A DNA stretch of 47,179 bases from Actinomycetes bacterium. GTDB lineage: Bacteria; Actinomycetota; Acidimicrobiia; Acidimicrobiales; Ilumatobacteraceae. Positions 16,040-25,230 of the stretch are shown one piece after another. The stretch covers positions 45,707 through 92,885 of the forward strand of contig BJGC01000006.1 in NCBI GenBank assembly GCA_014190235.1, written 5' to 3'. How positions within the stretch are numbered: the first letter of the stretch is position 1; each line of letters opens with the position of its first letter. A model generated the notes under the pieces. That model had not been told where the DNA came from and did not search any database. It saw only the letters and a program-made list of their open reading frames with translations. A program made the translations under genes and the position numbers.

Positions 16040-18303
16040 GCCCCTCAATAGTTCGTACGCGCCGCGACACACTTGGCACATCGGCACTGCGCCCTGATGG
16101 CGGTGCAAAAGTTCAAGGATCATTTGCATTTTCGTCTGACGTGTGGGCCGACAACATGCTGTGGGGTGCAACTCTTCGATCGCCACATCCCTACGCACGA
16201 ATCATTTCTATTGATACATCTGAAGCGATCAAAATTGCCGGGGTGGAGACCGTTCTCACCGCAGAGGATGTACCGGGCCAACTGACCTATGGTCTCATAG
16301 AGTCTGATCAACCGGTCTTTGCTGCAGGAGTTGTGCGATACATGGGAGAGCCTGTTGCGGCAGTTGCTGCTGACCACCCCGAAACGTGCCGCCGTGCCCT
16401 AGCGGCAATACGGGTTGAGTATGAGGTATTGGAGCCGCACGTTAATCCCGAAGATTCAATCTCTGGGTCCGTGCCACCGATTCACCCAAACGGAAACCTC
16501 CTGAGACATCAACGCATCGTCTGTGGTGACACCACCGTCACTGGTCCAGTGGTGGTTGAATGCGAATACGAAATCGGCATGCAGGACCAAGCTTTTCTCG
16601 GACTCGAAGCCGCCCTCGCAATTCCCGATGCCGATGGTGGCGGGGTCGAAATGATTGTCGCCACACAGTGGCTGCACGAAGACCGAAAACAAATCGCACT
16701 GTGCTTGGGACTTCCGGAAGAAAAAATTCGCTTGACTCTCGGTGGCGTTGGAGGAGCATTCGGTGCCCGCGAAGATATCAGTTTACAAGTTCATGCAAGT
16801 CTGCTCGCTCTTCGCACCGGTCGGCCAATCAAGATGCAATACAGCCGTGAAGAGAGTTTCTTTGGTCATGTTCATCGTCATCCTGCCAAAATATGGGTAC
16901 GTCATCATGCCCGCAACGACGGCATGATTCTCAAAATTGAAGCCCGCATGGTCTTTGACGGTGGTGCATACGCATCTACCTCTGCTGCTGTCCTTATTAA
17001 TGCCGTCACACACATCCAAGGACCATACAGATGTGCCAATGCAGTCGTTGATGGCTTTGCTGCCCGAACAAATAATCCACCGTGTGGAGCAATGCGTGGA
17101 TTCGGTGTGGTGCAGGCGTGTTTTGCTCACGAAAGTCAAATGGACAAATTGGCACAGGCATGCGGCCTCTCCCCTGTCGAAATACGCCTTCGTAACGCAA
17201 TGAGAACTGGTGACCGCCTGATTACCGGACAACCAGTTGAAAGTGTCGCTCCCGTAGAGCGTTGTATCCGCGAGACAGATGCAATTGCGTTACCACCCCA
17301 AATGACGAGTTCTCCTCACGAACTGTTGCTGCCAGGTGGTTCTGGTCGCACTGCAGATCGCCAGCACATTACTCGTGGCATCGGATGGGGTGTCTCAATT
17401 AAAAACTTGATGTATAGCGAAACATTTGATGACTATGCAACGGCACGTTGTCGACTAGAAAACGGAATCGTGACACTAAAGTTTGCAACGTCTGAAGTTG
17501 GTCAAGGCTTCATTACTCTTGCTCCCCAGATCGCACGTTCTGTACTTGGTATTGACACGGTCATTGTCGATCCAATGGACACAACAATTGGTTCTGCTGG
17601 GTCAACGTCTGCATCACGCCAAACATGGATGAGTGGCGGAGCGGTTGATGGCGCGTGTCGTCTTGTGCGTGAGCGGTTATTCGAACATGTGGCACGGCAG
17701 CAAAACCTTGACCCGTTGCAACTCGAGATCGACGACACAGACATTATTGATACGCGAGGAACGTTACGAATTTCTGTATCCCAGGCAAGTGCTGGGATGA
17801 CCTTTGAAGAAACCTTTGAACATCATCATCGCCCCACAGAAGACTTAGACGAGAACGGCCAAGGCAACTGCCATGTTGCCTTTGCTTTTGTTGCCCACAG
17901 AGCGGTCGTTGATGTCGACACCGAACTTGGCCTTGTCAAAGTTGTACAGATCGCGACCGCCCAAGATGTTGGTCGCGCACTGAATCCACTCTCTGTCCTT
18001 GGCCAGATAGAAGGTGGCATAGCGCAAGGCCTTGGGCTCGCGGTGATGGAAGAAATCCTGATGGTCAACGGCATCGTCAAGAATCCAAGTTTTACGGATT
18101 ATCTCTTACCAACTGCTCTTGATGCGCCCGATGTCGTAGCGGTCCTCATTGAAGAACCAGATCCACAGGCTCCTCTTGGCGCTAAGGGCGTTGGCGAACC
18201 GCCGTGCATCTCTGTCACACCCGCCATTGCTGCAGCCATTCGCGATGCAACAGGTCGCGCCATCACGCGCGTTCCAGTTCGACCCAGCGACATCTGTCTG
18301 TGA
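16036..18303 (+). CDS. Molybdenum hydroxylase large subunit (xanthine dehydrogenase-type, MoCo-binding)
   Basis: The catalytic subunit has 755 residues from GTG 16036, which overlaps the previous stop (GTGA). Key blocks are GGVGGAFGARED, CGAMRGFGVVQ (the family's RGFG), GQGFITLAPQ and, near the C-terminus, GAKGVGEPP, whose Glu is the catalytic base of the family. The active-site loop is of the GAMRGFG kind and lacks the AYXCSFR motif of form I CO dehydrogenase, so hydroxylation of an aromatic or purine-like heterocycle is favoured. It closes the operon begun at 11427. Maturation proteins such as XdhC-type chaperones are not present here. Confidence 0.93.
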   Translation: MSPSIVRTRRDTLGTSALRPDGGAKVQGSFAFSSDVWADNMLWGATLRSPHPYARIISIDTSEAIKIAGVETVLTAEDVPGQLTYGLIESDQPVFAAGVVRYMGEPVAAVAADHPETCRRALAAIRVEYEVLEPHVNPEDSISGSVPPIHPNGNLLRHQRIVCGDTTVTGPVVVECEYEIGMQDQAFLGLEAALAIPDADGGGVEMIVATQWLHEDRKQIALCLGLPEEKIRLTLGGVGGAFGAREDISLQVHASLLALRTGRPIKMQYSREESFFGHVHRHPAKIWVRHHARNDGMILKIEARMVFDGGAYASTSAAVLINAVTHIQGPYRCANAVVDGFAARTNNPPCGAMRGFGVVQACFAHESQMDKLAQACGLSPVEIRLRNAMRTGDRLITGQPVESVAPVERCIRETDAIALPPQMTSSPHELLLPGGSGRTADRQHITRGIGWGVSIKNLMYSETFDDYATARCRLENGIVTLKFATSEVGQGFITLAPQIARSVLGIDTVIVDPMDTTIGSAGSTSASRQTWMSGGAVDGACRLVRERLFEHVARQQNLDPLQLEIDDTDIIDTRGTLRISVSQASAGMTFEETFEHHHRPTEDLDENGQGNCHVAFAFVAHRAVVDVDTELGLVKVVQIATAQDVGRALNPLSVLGQIEGGIAQGLGLAVMEEILMVNGIVKNPSFTDYLLPTALDAPDVVAVLIEEPDPQAPLGAKGVGEPPCISVTPAIAAAIRDATGRAITRVPVRPSDICL

Positions 18304-18331
18304 GTCTTTGCTCCCGGTCGCGCACTCTCAT

Positions 18332-18337
18332 TATGGT
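18332..18337 (+). promoter_or_regulatory. -10 hexamer TATGGT, leaderless promoter of the cupredoxin gene
   Basis: TATGGT is followed by AATGCG and the ATG at 18344. It lies in the 40-base gap after the molybdenum hydroxylase operon and suggests the lipoprotein genes form a separate unit. Confidence 0.55.
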
Positions 18338-18343
18338 AATGCG

Positions 18344-18727
18344 ATGATTAATCGAATTTACATAGTGTGTGCATTCGCTTTTTGCGCCGTCACGCTCGCT
18401 GCTTGCTCTTCATCGCCAGATCAAATTCTGCGTGGAGCGAGCCTCCCGGGCGTTGCCGTCGCATCAGTAGATAACTCATTTGAGCCCCAAACAGTGTCAG
18501 TGGTGGTCGGCCAATCTGTTATCTGGACAAATACGGGTCGCAATCGCCACGATATCAAGATCAAAAAAGCGCAGTCTGACTTTGGGATAGATCAAGATTC
18601 CTTTACCCCACTCACTGGCACGTACACGTACGCGTTCAGCAAGCCCGGCTCATTCGTCTATTATTGTTCTATCCACGGCACGGCCAAGGGAAAGGGAATG
18701 GCTGGAACAGTTGTGGTGTCAAAATAA
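18344..18727 (+). CDS. Cupredoxin-domain lipoprotein (plastocyanin-like)
   Basis: This 127-residue protein has a lipoprotein signal ending in LAAC (C21) and then a cupredoxin fold. All type 1 copper ligands are visible: H69 in NRHDI, C108 and H111 in YYCSIHG, and M119 in GKGMAG. It should bind copper and carry electrons on the outer face of the membrane. The start at ATG 18344 is fixed by the signal peptide and the TATGGT hexamer. It is followed after 34 bases by the beta-helix lipoprotein. Confidence 0.9.
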   Translation: MINRIYIVCAFAFCAVTLAACSSSPDQILRGASLPGVAVASVDNSFEPQTVSVVVGQSVIWTNTGRNRHDIKIKKAQSDFGIDQDSFTPLTGTYTYAFSKPGSFVYYCSIHGTAKGKGMAGTVVVSK

Positions 18728-18761
18728 CAACTATGCGCAACCAATATCTCCGGGGGGAAAT

Positions 18762-19994
18762 ATGAAAACACTACGACTTCTCATCTCGACTGCCGCACTA
18801 ATGGCAGTTCTTGCTTCGTGTGGGGGGTCTTCATCCTCTAACGCAAACGTCAAAAGAGTTCCCCAAGACTTTAAGACGATCCAAGAAGCAGTTGATGCAG
18901 CAGTTGCTGGCGACCTGGTGTTGATAGACAAGGGTACCTATTCGGAGGCCGTCACGGTCGAGACCGACAACATAGTGATTCGTGGCATAGACCGAAACGA
19001 AGTCATCCTCGAAGGCGATTACACCCTTGACAACGGTATTCGCATCGTCGGAGCCAAGGGCGTCGTCGTTGAAAACATGACAGCGCGCAATTACCGAGCA
19101 AATGGCTTCTTTTGGACGGGGGTTGACGGATACCGCGGGTCATATTTAACTGCAGTTCGAAATGGCGACTACGGCATTTATGCGTTTGACTCTGTGAACG
19201 GAATCTTTGAGCATAGTTATGGCGGTGGAAGCCCCGACGCTGGTTTTTATATTGGCCAATGCAAACCATGTAATGCGATCATCAACGATGTCATTGCTGA
19301 GAACAATGGTCTTGGATACTCAGGCACCAACGCATCTGGAAACCTTGTGATTGCAAATTCAACGTTTCGACAGAACCGGGCCGGAATAGTTCCCAACTCA
19401 CTTGATAGCGAAAAACTAAGCCCCCAGGAGGACAACATCATTGTTGGAAACTTGGTTTATTCAAATAACAACGGGCTCACGCCAGCAATTGGGGCTGCCA
19501 AACTTGCAATGGGTAATGGCATTCTTGTAGCGGGCGGAAACAGAAACCAAATCCTTCGTAACCGAGTCTGGGATCACGACATCACCGGAATCGGCATTGT
19601 TCCGAACTCCGACAAGAGTCTCTTTTGGGTAGAAGGTAACTCAGTTCAAGAAAACGACGTCAGCGACAGCAGAGCGGCAGATCTTGCGCTGACGGCTCTT
19701 GATGCCAAGGCAAATAATTGTTTTTCAAAGAATGTCTTTGCCACAAGTAAGCCAGCCGACATTGAGAATGCTCAGCCTTGCTCCGGTACCGCAACAGCAC
19801 CATTTGACAAAGATCCCTTACCACTCGCCGACTTGATTAATCGCGTTAAGCCAGATTCTGGCGACATCAAGAAGATGCCCGATCCAGGTCCTCAGACCAA
19901 CATGCCAAACGCTGCAAAAGCCAAGGCAGTTCCTATGATCGCTCCTCCAACGCCTCTTGATGTTGCGTTGGTCACGCTGCCCGCTAAACCGTGA
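18762..19994 (+). CDS. Right-handed parallel beta-helix lipoprotein (NosD/pectate-lyase-like fold)
   Basis: The 410-residue protein starts at ATG 18762 after GGGGGGAAAT. A signal with lipobox LASC is followed by the entry FKTIQEAVDAAVAGDLVLI common to beta-helix proteins and then repeated short strands (NIVIRGI, GVVVENM, GIFEHSY, NLVIANSTFRQN, NQILRNRVW). Isolated cysteines include a CKPC pair near residue 170. The C-terminal 70 residues are rich in Pro, Ala and Lys. Such folds bind or cut polysaccharides or, as in NosD, act in metal-site assembly. No catalytic residues are identifiable. It overlaps the DUF1996 gene by GTGA. Confidence 0.84.
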   Translation: MKTLRLLISTAALMAVLASCGGSSSSNANVKRVPQDFKTIQEAVDAAVAGDLVLIDKGTYSEAVTVETDNIVIRGIDRNEVILEGDYTLDNGIRIVGAKGVVVENMTARNYRANGFFWTGVDGYRGSYLTAVRNGDYGIYAFDSVNGIFEHSYGGGSPDAGFYIGQCKPCNAIINDVIAENNGLGYSGTNASGNLVIANSTFRQNRAGIVPNSLDSEKLSPQEDNIIVGNLVYSNNNGLTPAIGAAKLAMGNGILVAGGNRNQILRNRVWDHDITGIGIVPNSDKSLFWVEGNSVQENDVSDSRAADLALTALDAKANNCFSKNVFATSKPADIENAQPCSGTATAPFDKDPLPLADLINRVKPDSGDIKKMPDPGPQTNMPNAAKAKAVPMIAPPTPLDVALVTLPAKP

Positions 19995-20875
19995 GATGTC
20001 GTGCACTGCTGTGCTGTGCTGTTGCTGCAGCGCTCACAGCGTGTAGTACAGGCGCTTCTTCTCAACTCTCTCTTACACCAAAGACAAGTGTGCACGCACA
20101 CCCGATGTCACTTGGAGTGTCAGAGTCCGTTGTTGACCCTGATTCAGGGCGCCGTGGCAGTTTTGGCGTCGTGTGTCCCTTTAGTCATCGCAATGAAGAC
20201 GATCCGATTGTGTTTCCCGATGAATCGGGGGTGTCACATCAGCACGATTATTTTGGAGCAACAAGTGTCAGTGCTTCAACACGCTGGAAATCTCTTTTGA
20301 CAATGCCAAATCTTTGCAAATCCATGGGCGATCTTTCGGCGTATTGGGCGCCGACATTACAAGCCAATCTCGCAGATGTCGATCCGACAGAGATGGCTGT
20401 GTATCTGCGCACACCCACCGAGGCGGATCCGTCAGACATCGTCACACCGCCGAACGGACTTCAACTGATGTCAGTGCGTTCAGGGTGGACATGCGCCCGC
20501 ACTGATGAGCCAACCGCGCAGATGCAGTATTGCCCGCCTCCGTCAACGACTCGACTGATTCTTGAGTACCCAGACTGTTGGGACGGCGAGAATTTGTCTT
20601 CTGCCGATCACTATTCCCATGTTGCGGTCTCAGTGCATGGCAAGTGCCCCACAACGCATCCAAACATGATTCCGCAAATGGCAACAGAGATACGTTACGA
20701 ACTCAAAGGCTTTTCTAAAGATACGACGTACGCACTCTCATCTGGAGCATTAGACACAGCTCACGCCGATGCAATTTTGGCTTGGGACCAAAAAGTTCTT
20801 GCGAAAGAAATTCGCTCGTGCATTAAACGACGTGTGAACTGCGACCTCACGTGGTTCACGGCTATTCAGGGTTAA
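19991..20875 (+). CDS. DUF1996 domain lipoprotein
   Basis: This 294-residue protein starts at GTG 19991 within the previous stop codon. A signal sequence ends in LTAC (C18), so it is a likely lipoprotein. The mature part has DUF1996 features: a conserved CPFSHRNEDDPIVFPD stretch, HQHDYFG, SAYWAPTL, and the late YPDCWDGEN and HYSHVAVSVHGKCP segments. The family is secreted in bacteria and fungi and has no firmly established function; the conserved histidines suggest metal or sugar binding. It ends 7 bases before the convergent lactone-oxidase gene. Confidence 0.85.
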   Translation: MRCRALLCCAVAAALTACSTGASSQLSLTPKTSVHAHPMSLGVSESVVDPDSGRRGSFGVVCPFSHRNEDDPIVFPDESGVSHQHDYFGATSVSASTRWKSLLTMPNLCKSMGDLSAYWAPTLQANLADVDPTEMAVYLRTPTEADPSDIVTPPNGLQLMSVRSGWTCARTDEPTAQMQYCPPPSTTRLILEYPDCWDGENLSSADHYSHVAVSVHGKCPTTHPNMIPQMATEIRYELKGFSKDTTYALSSGALDTAHADAILAWDQKVLAKEIRSCIKRRVNCDLTWFTAIQG

Positions 20876-20882
20876 CGAACAC

Positions 20883-22178
20883 TTAGTTTAAGCCCAAGAC
20901 ACGGTCGGTGTACTCGTTGGCAAAAACTCTGTTGGGGTCGAGTCTCTTGCGTAGTTGCAAAAACTCATCAAACAACGGATACGCAGGCGCAAGATCGGTA
21001 GCCGTGCGAAAATGCAGCTTGCCCCAGTGAGGCCGACCTTCATGAGTTCGCATAATCGCTTCGACATCACGAAAATACGGTTGATAATCCATGCCTTTGT
21101 ATACATGAACCGCAATGTAGGCAGAGTCACGGCCATACGAGGTTGATAGTGCCATGTCATCTGCCTTCGTAAAGCGCACTTCTACTGGGAAATTCAAAAG
21201 ATGTCCGTTGGAATCAACCATAGATCGCACTTCGTTCAGCGCATCAACCACATGTGACCTCGGTATCGAGTACTCCATTTCATAAAATTTTACGAGGCGC
21301 GCACTTGCGAAAACTTTGTAACTCGTGTCAACATATTCGCGCCCACCAGACGAAGGCAACGCCTTTGCAAGCCTCGGTATCCACTTGGGTCGCATACGAC
21401 CAACGGCACAGACTGCGCCAAATCCGTAATTCTCGATCAGCACCTTGTCGATCCAATGGCGCACTACTGGCTGTGGCGACACATCATCTTCTGTTCGATT
21501 ATTACGCTTCGTCAACGCCCACCCCGTATGAGGAACCCAAAAGAATTCAAAGTGGTCGTTCGTGTCGACATGCATATCAATCTCTTCAAGCAATTGATCA
21601 ACACGCATCGGAGTCTCTACAGCACGCAGGCGAAATGCCGGCACCGCCTGCAACGTCACCTGCGTGATGGCTCCTAAAGCGCCCAACCCGACTCGGCCCA
21701 ATCGCAAAATCTCAGAGTTCTGTCTCTCGTCCGTATCAGTAATCTCCCCAAGTCCGTTGACGATGCGCATTCCGGTGATTTGTCCGGCGAGTCCAGTGAG
21801 GTGTCGACCCGTCCCGTGCGTGCCTGTTGACACCGCTCCCGCCACGGTCTGGTACGTAATGTCGCCTAGGTTCGCTAGTGCGAGTCCATGTTGGTCAAGC
21901 AAGACATTGAGATCAGCAAGTGTTGTACCGGCCTTCACCGTGACGCGTCGTGCGTCTGTGTCCACGCCAACAATTCCGGTCATGTTTTCTAGCGACACAA
22001 GTCGTCCCTGGGTCAAGGCAATCGAAGTAAAACTATGACCAGATCCCACCACCTTGACGGTTTCAGCATGCTCGCGAGCAGACACCACAATTGCCCGCAC
22101 TTGTTCGTCTGATTGGGGCTTTTCAATCGAGAGGGGGTGGGCGATTTGGTTTCCGGCCCAATTTTTCCATGTTGGCAT
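20883..22178 (-). CDS. FAD-linked aldonolactone oxidase family (D-arabinono-1,4-lactone / L-gulonolactone oxidase-like)
   Basis: The 431-residue VAO-fold flavoprotein has an N-terminal FAD domain with GSGHSFTSIA (the histidine at about 48 is the site of covalent flavin attachment in many relatives) and GTHGTG, and a C-terminal ALO domain with the HWGKLHF motif matching the family's HWxK. Members oxidise sugar lactones or alditols; the exact substrate is not evident. GGGGAAGA lies 7 bases before ATG 22178. It stands alone between convergent DUF1996 and the divergent DUF35/thiolase operon. Confidence 0.87.
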   Translation of the reverse strand: MPTWKNWAGNQIAHPLSIEKPQSDEQVRAIVVSAREHAETVKVVGSGHSFTSIALTQGRLVSLENMTGIVGVDTDARRVTVKAGTTLADLNVLLDQHGLALANLGDITYQTVAGAVSTGTHGTGRHLTGLAGQITGMRIVNGLGEITDTDERQNSEILRLGRVGLGALGAITQVTLQAVPAFRLRAVETPMRVDQLLEEIDMHVDTNDHFEFFWVPHTGWALTKRNNRTEDDVSPQPVVRHWIDKVLIENYGFGAVCAVGRMRPKWIPRLAKALPSSGGREYVDTSYKVFASARLVKFYEMEYSIPRSHVVDALNEVRSMVDSNGHLLNFPVEVRFTKADDMALSTSYGRDSAYIAVHVYKGMDYQPYFRDVEAIMRTHEGRPHWGKLHFRTATDLAPAYPLFDEFLQLRKRLDPNRVFANEYTDRVLGLN

Positions 22179-22298
22179 TGTTATATCTTCCCCACTAGCA
22201 AATTCTACGCTACGTGAGGCCGTGCGTCGCGTCGTACGGCTTCATTAGGGGGGTATTAAGCCAATAAGATGTCATCACCAATCAATAAAGGAACCACC

Positions 22299-22694
22299 AT
22301 GCCAACCCAAGTACCTCATGTCAATTACCTCGTCTTGGGTGACAAACCGCACCTCGTCGCCAACGAGTGCATCTCTTGCAAAGCACGTTTTTTCGATCGC
22401 CGCAATGCCTGTGCAAATTGTTCTGGTACCGAATTCAAAAAAGTTGACATCGGCACGACCGGAATCGTTCGTTCTTTTACCATCGTCACATTTGCTGCAC
22501 CCGGAGTTCCCGTACCATTTGTTGCGGCAATCATTGATTGTGAAGGAACAAGTGTTCGCGGAAACATCATCAATACTGAACCGACTCCTGACAAGATCAC
22601 ACTCGGAATGAAAGTGCAACTTGTGACGACTTCACTTGGATCCGACGATGACGGTGTTGAAGCAATCGGCTTTGGCTTTGAGCCAGCGAAATAA
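22299..22694 (+). CDS. DUF35 zinc-ribbon/OB-fold protein, thiolase partner
   Basis: The 131-residue protein begins with a four-cysteine zinc ribbon (CISC ... CANC) followed by an OB-fold (GIVRSFTIV, VAAIIDCEGTSVRGNI), the layout of acyl-CoA-binding DUF35 proteins. AAAGGA lies 8 bases before ATG 22299; an in-frame ATG at 22269 lacks a site. In actinobacteria such proteins form complexes with thiolase-like enzymes, for instance ChsH2 with Ltp2 in steroid side-chain cleavage. The neighbouring thiolase 45 bases downstream supports the same kind of complex here. Confidence 0.87.
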   Translation: MPTQVPHVNYLVLGDKPHLVANECISCKARFFDRRNACANCSGTEFKKVDIGTTGIVRSFTIVTFAAPGVPVPFVAAIIDCEGTSVRGNIINTEPTPDKITLGMKVQLVTTSLGSDDDGVEAIGFGFEPAK

Positions 22695-22739
22695 TATCTT
22701 TTTTTAATACAACACATCACTACAGAATCGGAGAACATA

Positions 22740-23945
22740 ATGGCTGCAGATGACATCTACATCTTGGGAATCTATATGACCAAGTTTGGCAAGCACACTG
22801 ACAAGGACGTCGTCGATCTCGCGTCTGAGGCGGTCTTGGCTGCACTCAAGGATGGTGGCGTCACCATGAAAGACATGGGAATCATGGCTGCTGGTTGTCT
22901 CATGGGTCAAGGCAGTATCGGCCAGATGATTCAAAAACAAGTCGGTCAAACCGGTATCCCCGTGTACAACGTCTCCAATGCCTGCGCTACTGGCGCAACA
23001 GCGTTACGAACCGCAATCATGGCCGTCAAGGCTGGTGAGTGCGACATGGGGCTCGCAGTCGGTGTTGAAAAACTCGCGGGAGTCGGTCTGCTTGGTGGCG
23101 GCGGTCGCCCAAAGTCTGATGGCAACAAGTGGTCACCATCGGGGCGATTCGGAGCAGTTGCACCAACAGATGGTCGTATCGGTACCGACACAATGCCAGG
23201 AACATTTGCTCAAGTCGGCATGGAGTACGGGCACAAATATGGTGGTGCAACATTTGAATTGTTCGCCAGAATCTCGGAAAAAAACCACTCCCACAGCACG
23301 CTGAACCCACTCGCCGCCTACTCAAAAGCGATGAGCAAAGACGAGATTATGAACGACATTATGATTTCATATCCGAACACGCGGCCCATGTGTTCTGCCA
23401 ACTGCGACGGTGCAGCAGCAGCCGTTGTTGTCAGTGGCACCAAACTCAAAACACTCTCACTCGAGCAACAACGTCGCGCAATTAAAGTGTCTGCATCTAT
23501 TCTGACGAGCGATCCTTACCAAGAGGCATGTCAAGTCTTGCCAGATGTCAACACTCTCACGCGTATTGCTGCTAAACAGGCCTACGAACAGTCCGGCGTA
23601 TCACCACAAGATCTCAATCTGATAGAGCTTCATGATTGCTTTGCTACTGCTGAACTCGTGCACTACGACAATCTCATGCTGTGCCCAGAAGGCGGCGCTG
23701 TCGACTTCTTCAACTCAGGGGCCACATGGCGCACTGGATCGAGCCCAGTCAATGTGTCTGGTGGTCTTGAGTCAAAGGGACACCCCATCGCAGCAACCGG
23801 GATCGCCAACATCTGGGAAGTTTGTCATCATCTCAGGGGTGAAGCAGGACCTCGTCAGATCGAGGGCGCAAAAGTTGGATTGGCTCACGTCATCGGATTG
23901 GGATCCGCCTGCGGAATCCATGTACTTGAAAAATCAGCTCTGTAA
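22740..23945 (+). CDS. Thiolase family protein (SCP2-thiolase / lipid-transfer-like)
   Basis: This 401-residue thiolase-fold enzyme has the nucleophile cysteine in NVSNACATGATAL (C82), an IELHDCFATAELV block and the GGLESKGHPIAATG motif with the second active-site histidine. This is the SCP-x/Ltp branch that acts on acyl-CoA from lipid or steroid chains, by thiolysis or retro-aldol cleavage. Because C82 is present, thiolysis is possible. GGAG lies 7 bases before ATG 22740. It is paired with the DUF35 gene. Its 3' end overlaps the convergent MFS gene by 12 bases. Confidence 0.9.
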   Translation: MAADDIYILGIYMTKFGKHTDKDVVDLASEAVLAALKDGGVTMKDMGIMAAGCLMGQGSIGQMIQKQVGQTGIPVYNVSNACATGATALRTAIMAVKAGECDMGLAVGVEKLAGVGLLGGGGRPKSDGNKWSPSGRFGAVAPTDGRIGTDTMPGTFAQVGMEYGHKYGGATFELFARISEKNHSHSTLNPLAAYSKAMSKDEIMNDIMISYPNTRPMCSANCDGAAAAVVVSGTKLKTLSLEQQRRAIKVSASILTSDPYQEACQVLPDVNTLTRIAAKQAYEQSGVSPQDLNLIELHDCFATAELVHYDNLMLCPEGGAVDFFNSGATWRTGSSPVNVSGGLESKGHPIAATGIANIWEVCHHLRGEAGPRQIEGAKVGLAHVIGLGSACGIHVLEKSAL

Positions 23946-25178
23946 TTTTTCAATACGATAACTGGCGTACGCAACAGCGATCAACACGCCTGCTAGCAGC
24001 ATCGCAATTGACGACAACATGTGATAACCAATCGCCTTGCGAATAAAGCCACTCGAAAAACCAGCGATACCACCACATAAACTCATCATCACATCGGCAG
24101 AGCCTTGCACCGTCACGCGTGACTCCGTCGGCACCGAGTCAACGAGCAAACTTGAGCCTCCGATAAGTGCGAAGCTCCAGCCGATGCCAAGAAGCCAAAG
24201 CGCCGGAAATAGAACAACAGCGGCTTCACCTGCGATTGCGGCCAAAATAGTTGCGAGTACTAGCAAAAGACCTCCGACCAGAATTGTCGGCAGTCGCCCC
24301 CGCGCATCGCTAAACCGTCCCACAAGGGGGCTGAACGCATACATGCCTGCAATATGCAAAGAAATGACATACGAACTTATCGACTCATGTCCATGTGCTT
24401 TGAGATGAACTGGCGTCATTGTCATCACTGCAACCATCGTCACTTGTGACACCACCATAGCCATGAGCGCTACTCGCCCACTTCGAGACGAACATATAAT
24501 TCGCAAAGCCTCGGTCAACCGCGGTGTGGTGACACCAACTGCGGCTTGAGAGCGTAAACCTCCACTTAACTCCAAGGGGTCAGGCCGCAAACGCACATAA
24601 ATATTGACTAGCGCACCTATAAAAAATATCGCAGCAAATACCCACGGACCTGTGTATTTTTGCCAACCAAACCACTCCTGTCCCGCCCATTGCGCTGGCA
24701 CTACAAGAACTGGCCCTAATACAGCACCAAAAGTTGAGGCGAAAAGAATTTTGCTCATCGCTTGAGCGCGTTCTTGGGGCAAAGCCAAATCAGTCGCCGC
24801 GTATCGAGCCAACAAATTCGATGCTTGACCATTTCCGTATAAAAAAAGTCCGAGCAAGAAAATCGTGAGCGACGATCTTTGAACCCCTAGGCCGGCGATG
24901 AGGCCCCCAGCAATTGCTAGGAAGTATCCAGTCTGCAAACCAACGCGCCGACCTGACTTGCTCATGATTCGTGCCAACAACTGAGACATAAAGGCAGAAC
25001 CCGTGGTGACTGTTGCGGTAGCAATTCCGCCCCATGGAGTATCTTGGCCCAAAATCCCCTGCACCACATACGCGCCAACCGTGACCGCCGATGCAAGCGC
25101 TGCTGATGCCACGACCTGACCTGACATCAACACGCCAAGCGTACGTTTTTGAATCGCTACAAGATCATTGGACGTCAA
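23934..25178 (-). CDS. Major facilitator superfamily transporter
   Basis: The 414-residue protein has about twelve hydrophobic helices in two halves, with MFS loop motifs such as ARIMSKSGRRVG after helix 2 and VGRFSDARGRLPT in the second half (D, R and G of the classical motif A). It probably exports a small molecule by proton antiport; the substrate is unknown. The annotated start is TTG 25176-25178. A TACAGT hexamer lies 8 bases upstream, so the exact start is uncertain. It lies just downstream of the tRNA-Leu on the same strand. Confidence 0.85.
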   Translation of the reverse strand: MTSNDLVAIQKRTLGVLMSGQVVASAALASAVTVGAYVVQGILGQDTPWGGIATATVTTGSAFMSQLLARIMSKSGRRVGLQTGYFLAIAGGLIAGLGVQRSSLTIFLLGLFLYGNGQASNLLARYAATDLALPQERAQAMSKILFASTFGAVLGPVLVVPAQWAGQEWFGWQKYTGPWVFAAIFFIGALVNIYVRLRPDPLELSGGLRSQAAVGVTTPRLTEALRIICSSRSGRVALMAMVVSQVTMVAVMTMTPVHLKAHGHESISSYVISLHIAGMYAFSPLVGRFSDARGRLPTILVGGLLLVLATILAAIAGEAAVVLFPALWLLGIGWSFALIGGSSLLVDSVPTESRVTVQGSADVMMSLCGGIAGFSSGFIRKAIGYHMLSSIAMLLAGVLIAVAYASYRIEKLQS

Positions 25179-25230
25179 GACTCTTAACTGTAGGTCATTC
25201 TGACAACAACCAAGAGTTCAATTTATTTAG

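Noticed and set aside
16036-18303. Aerobic CO dehydrogenase (CoxL) as identity of the large subunit
   Set aside because: The active-site loop reads CGAMRGFG; the AYXCSFR motif of form I CO dehydrogenase is absent, and the neighbours are amidohydrolases rather than Cox maturation genes.
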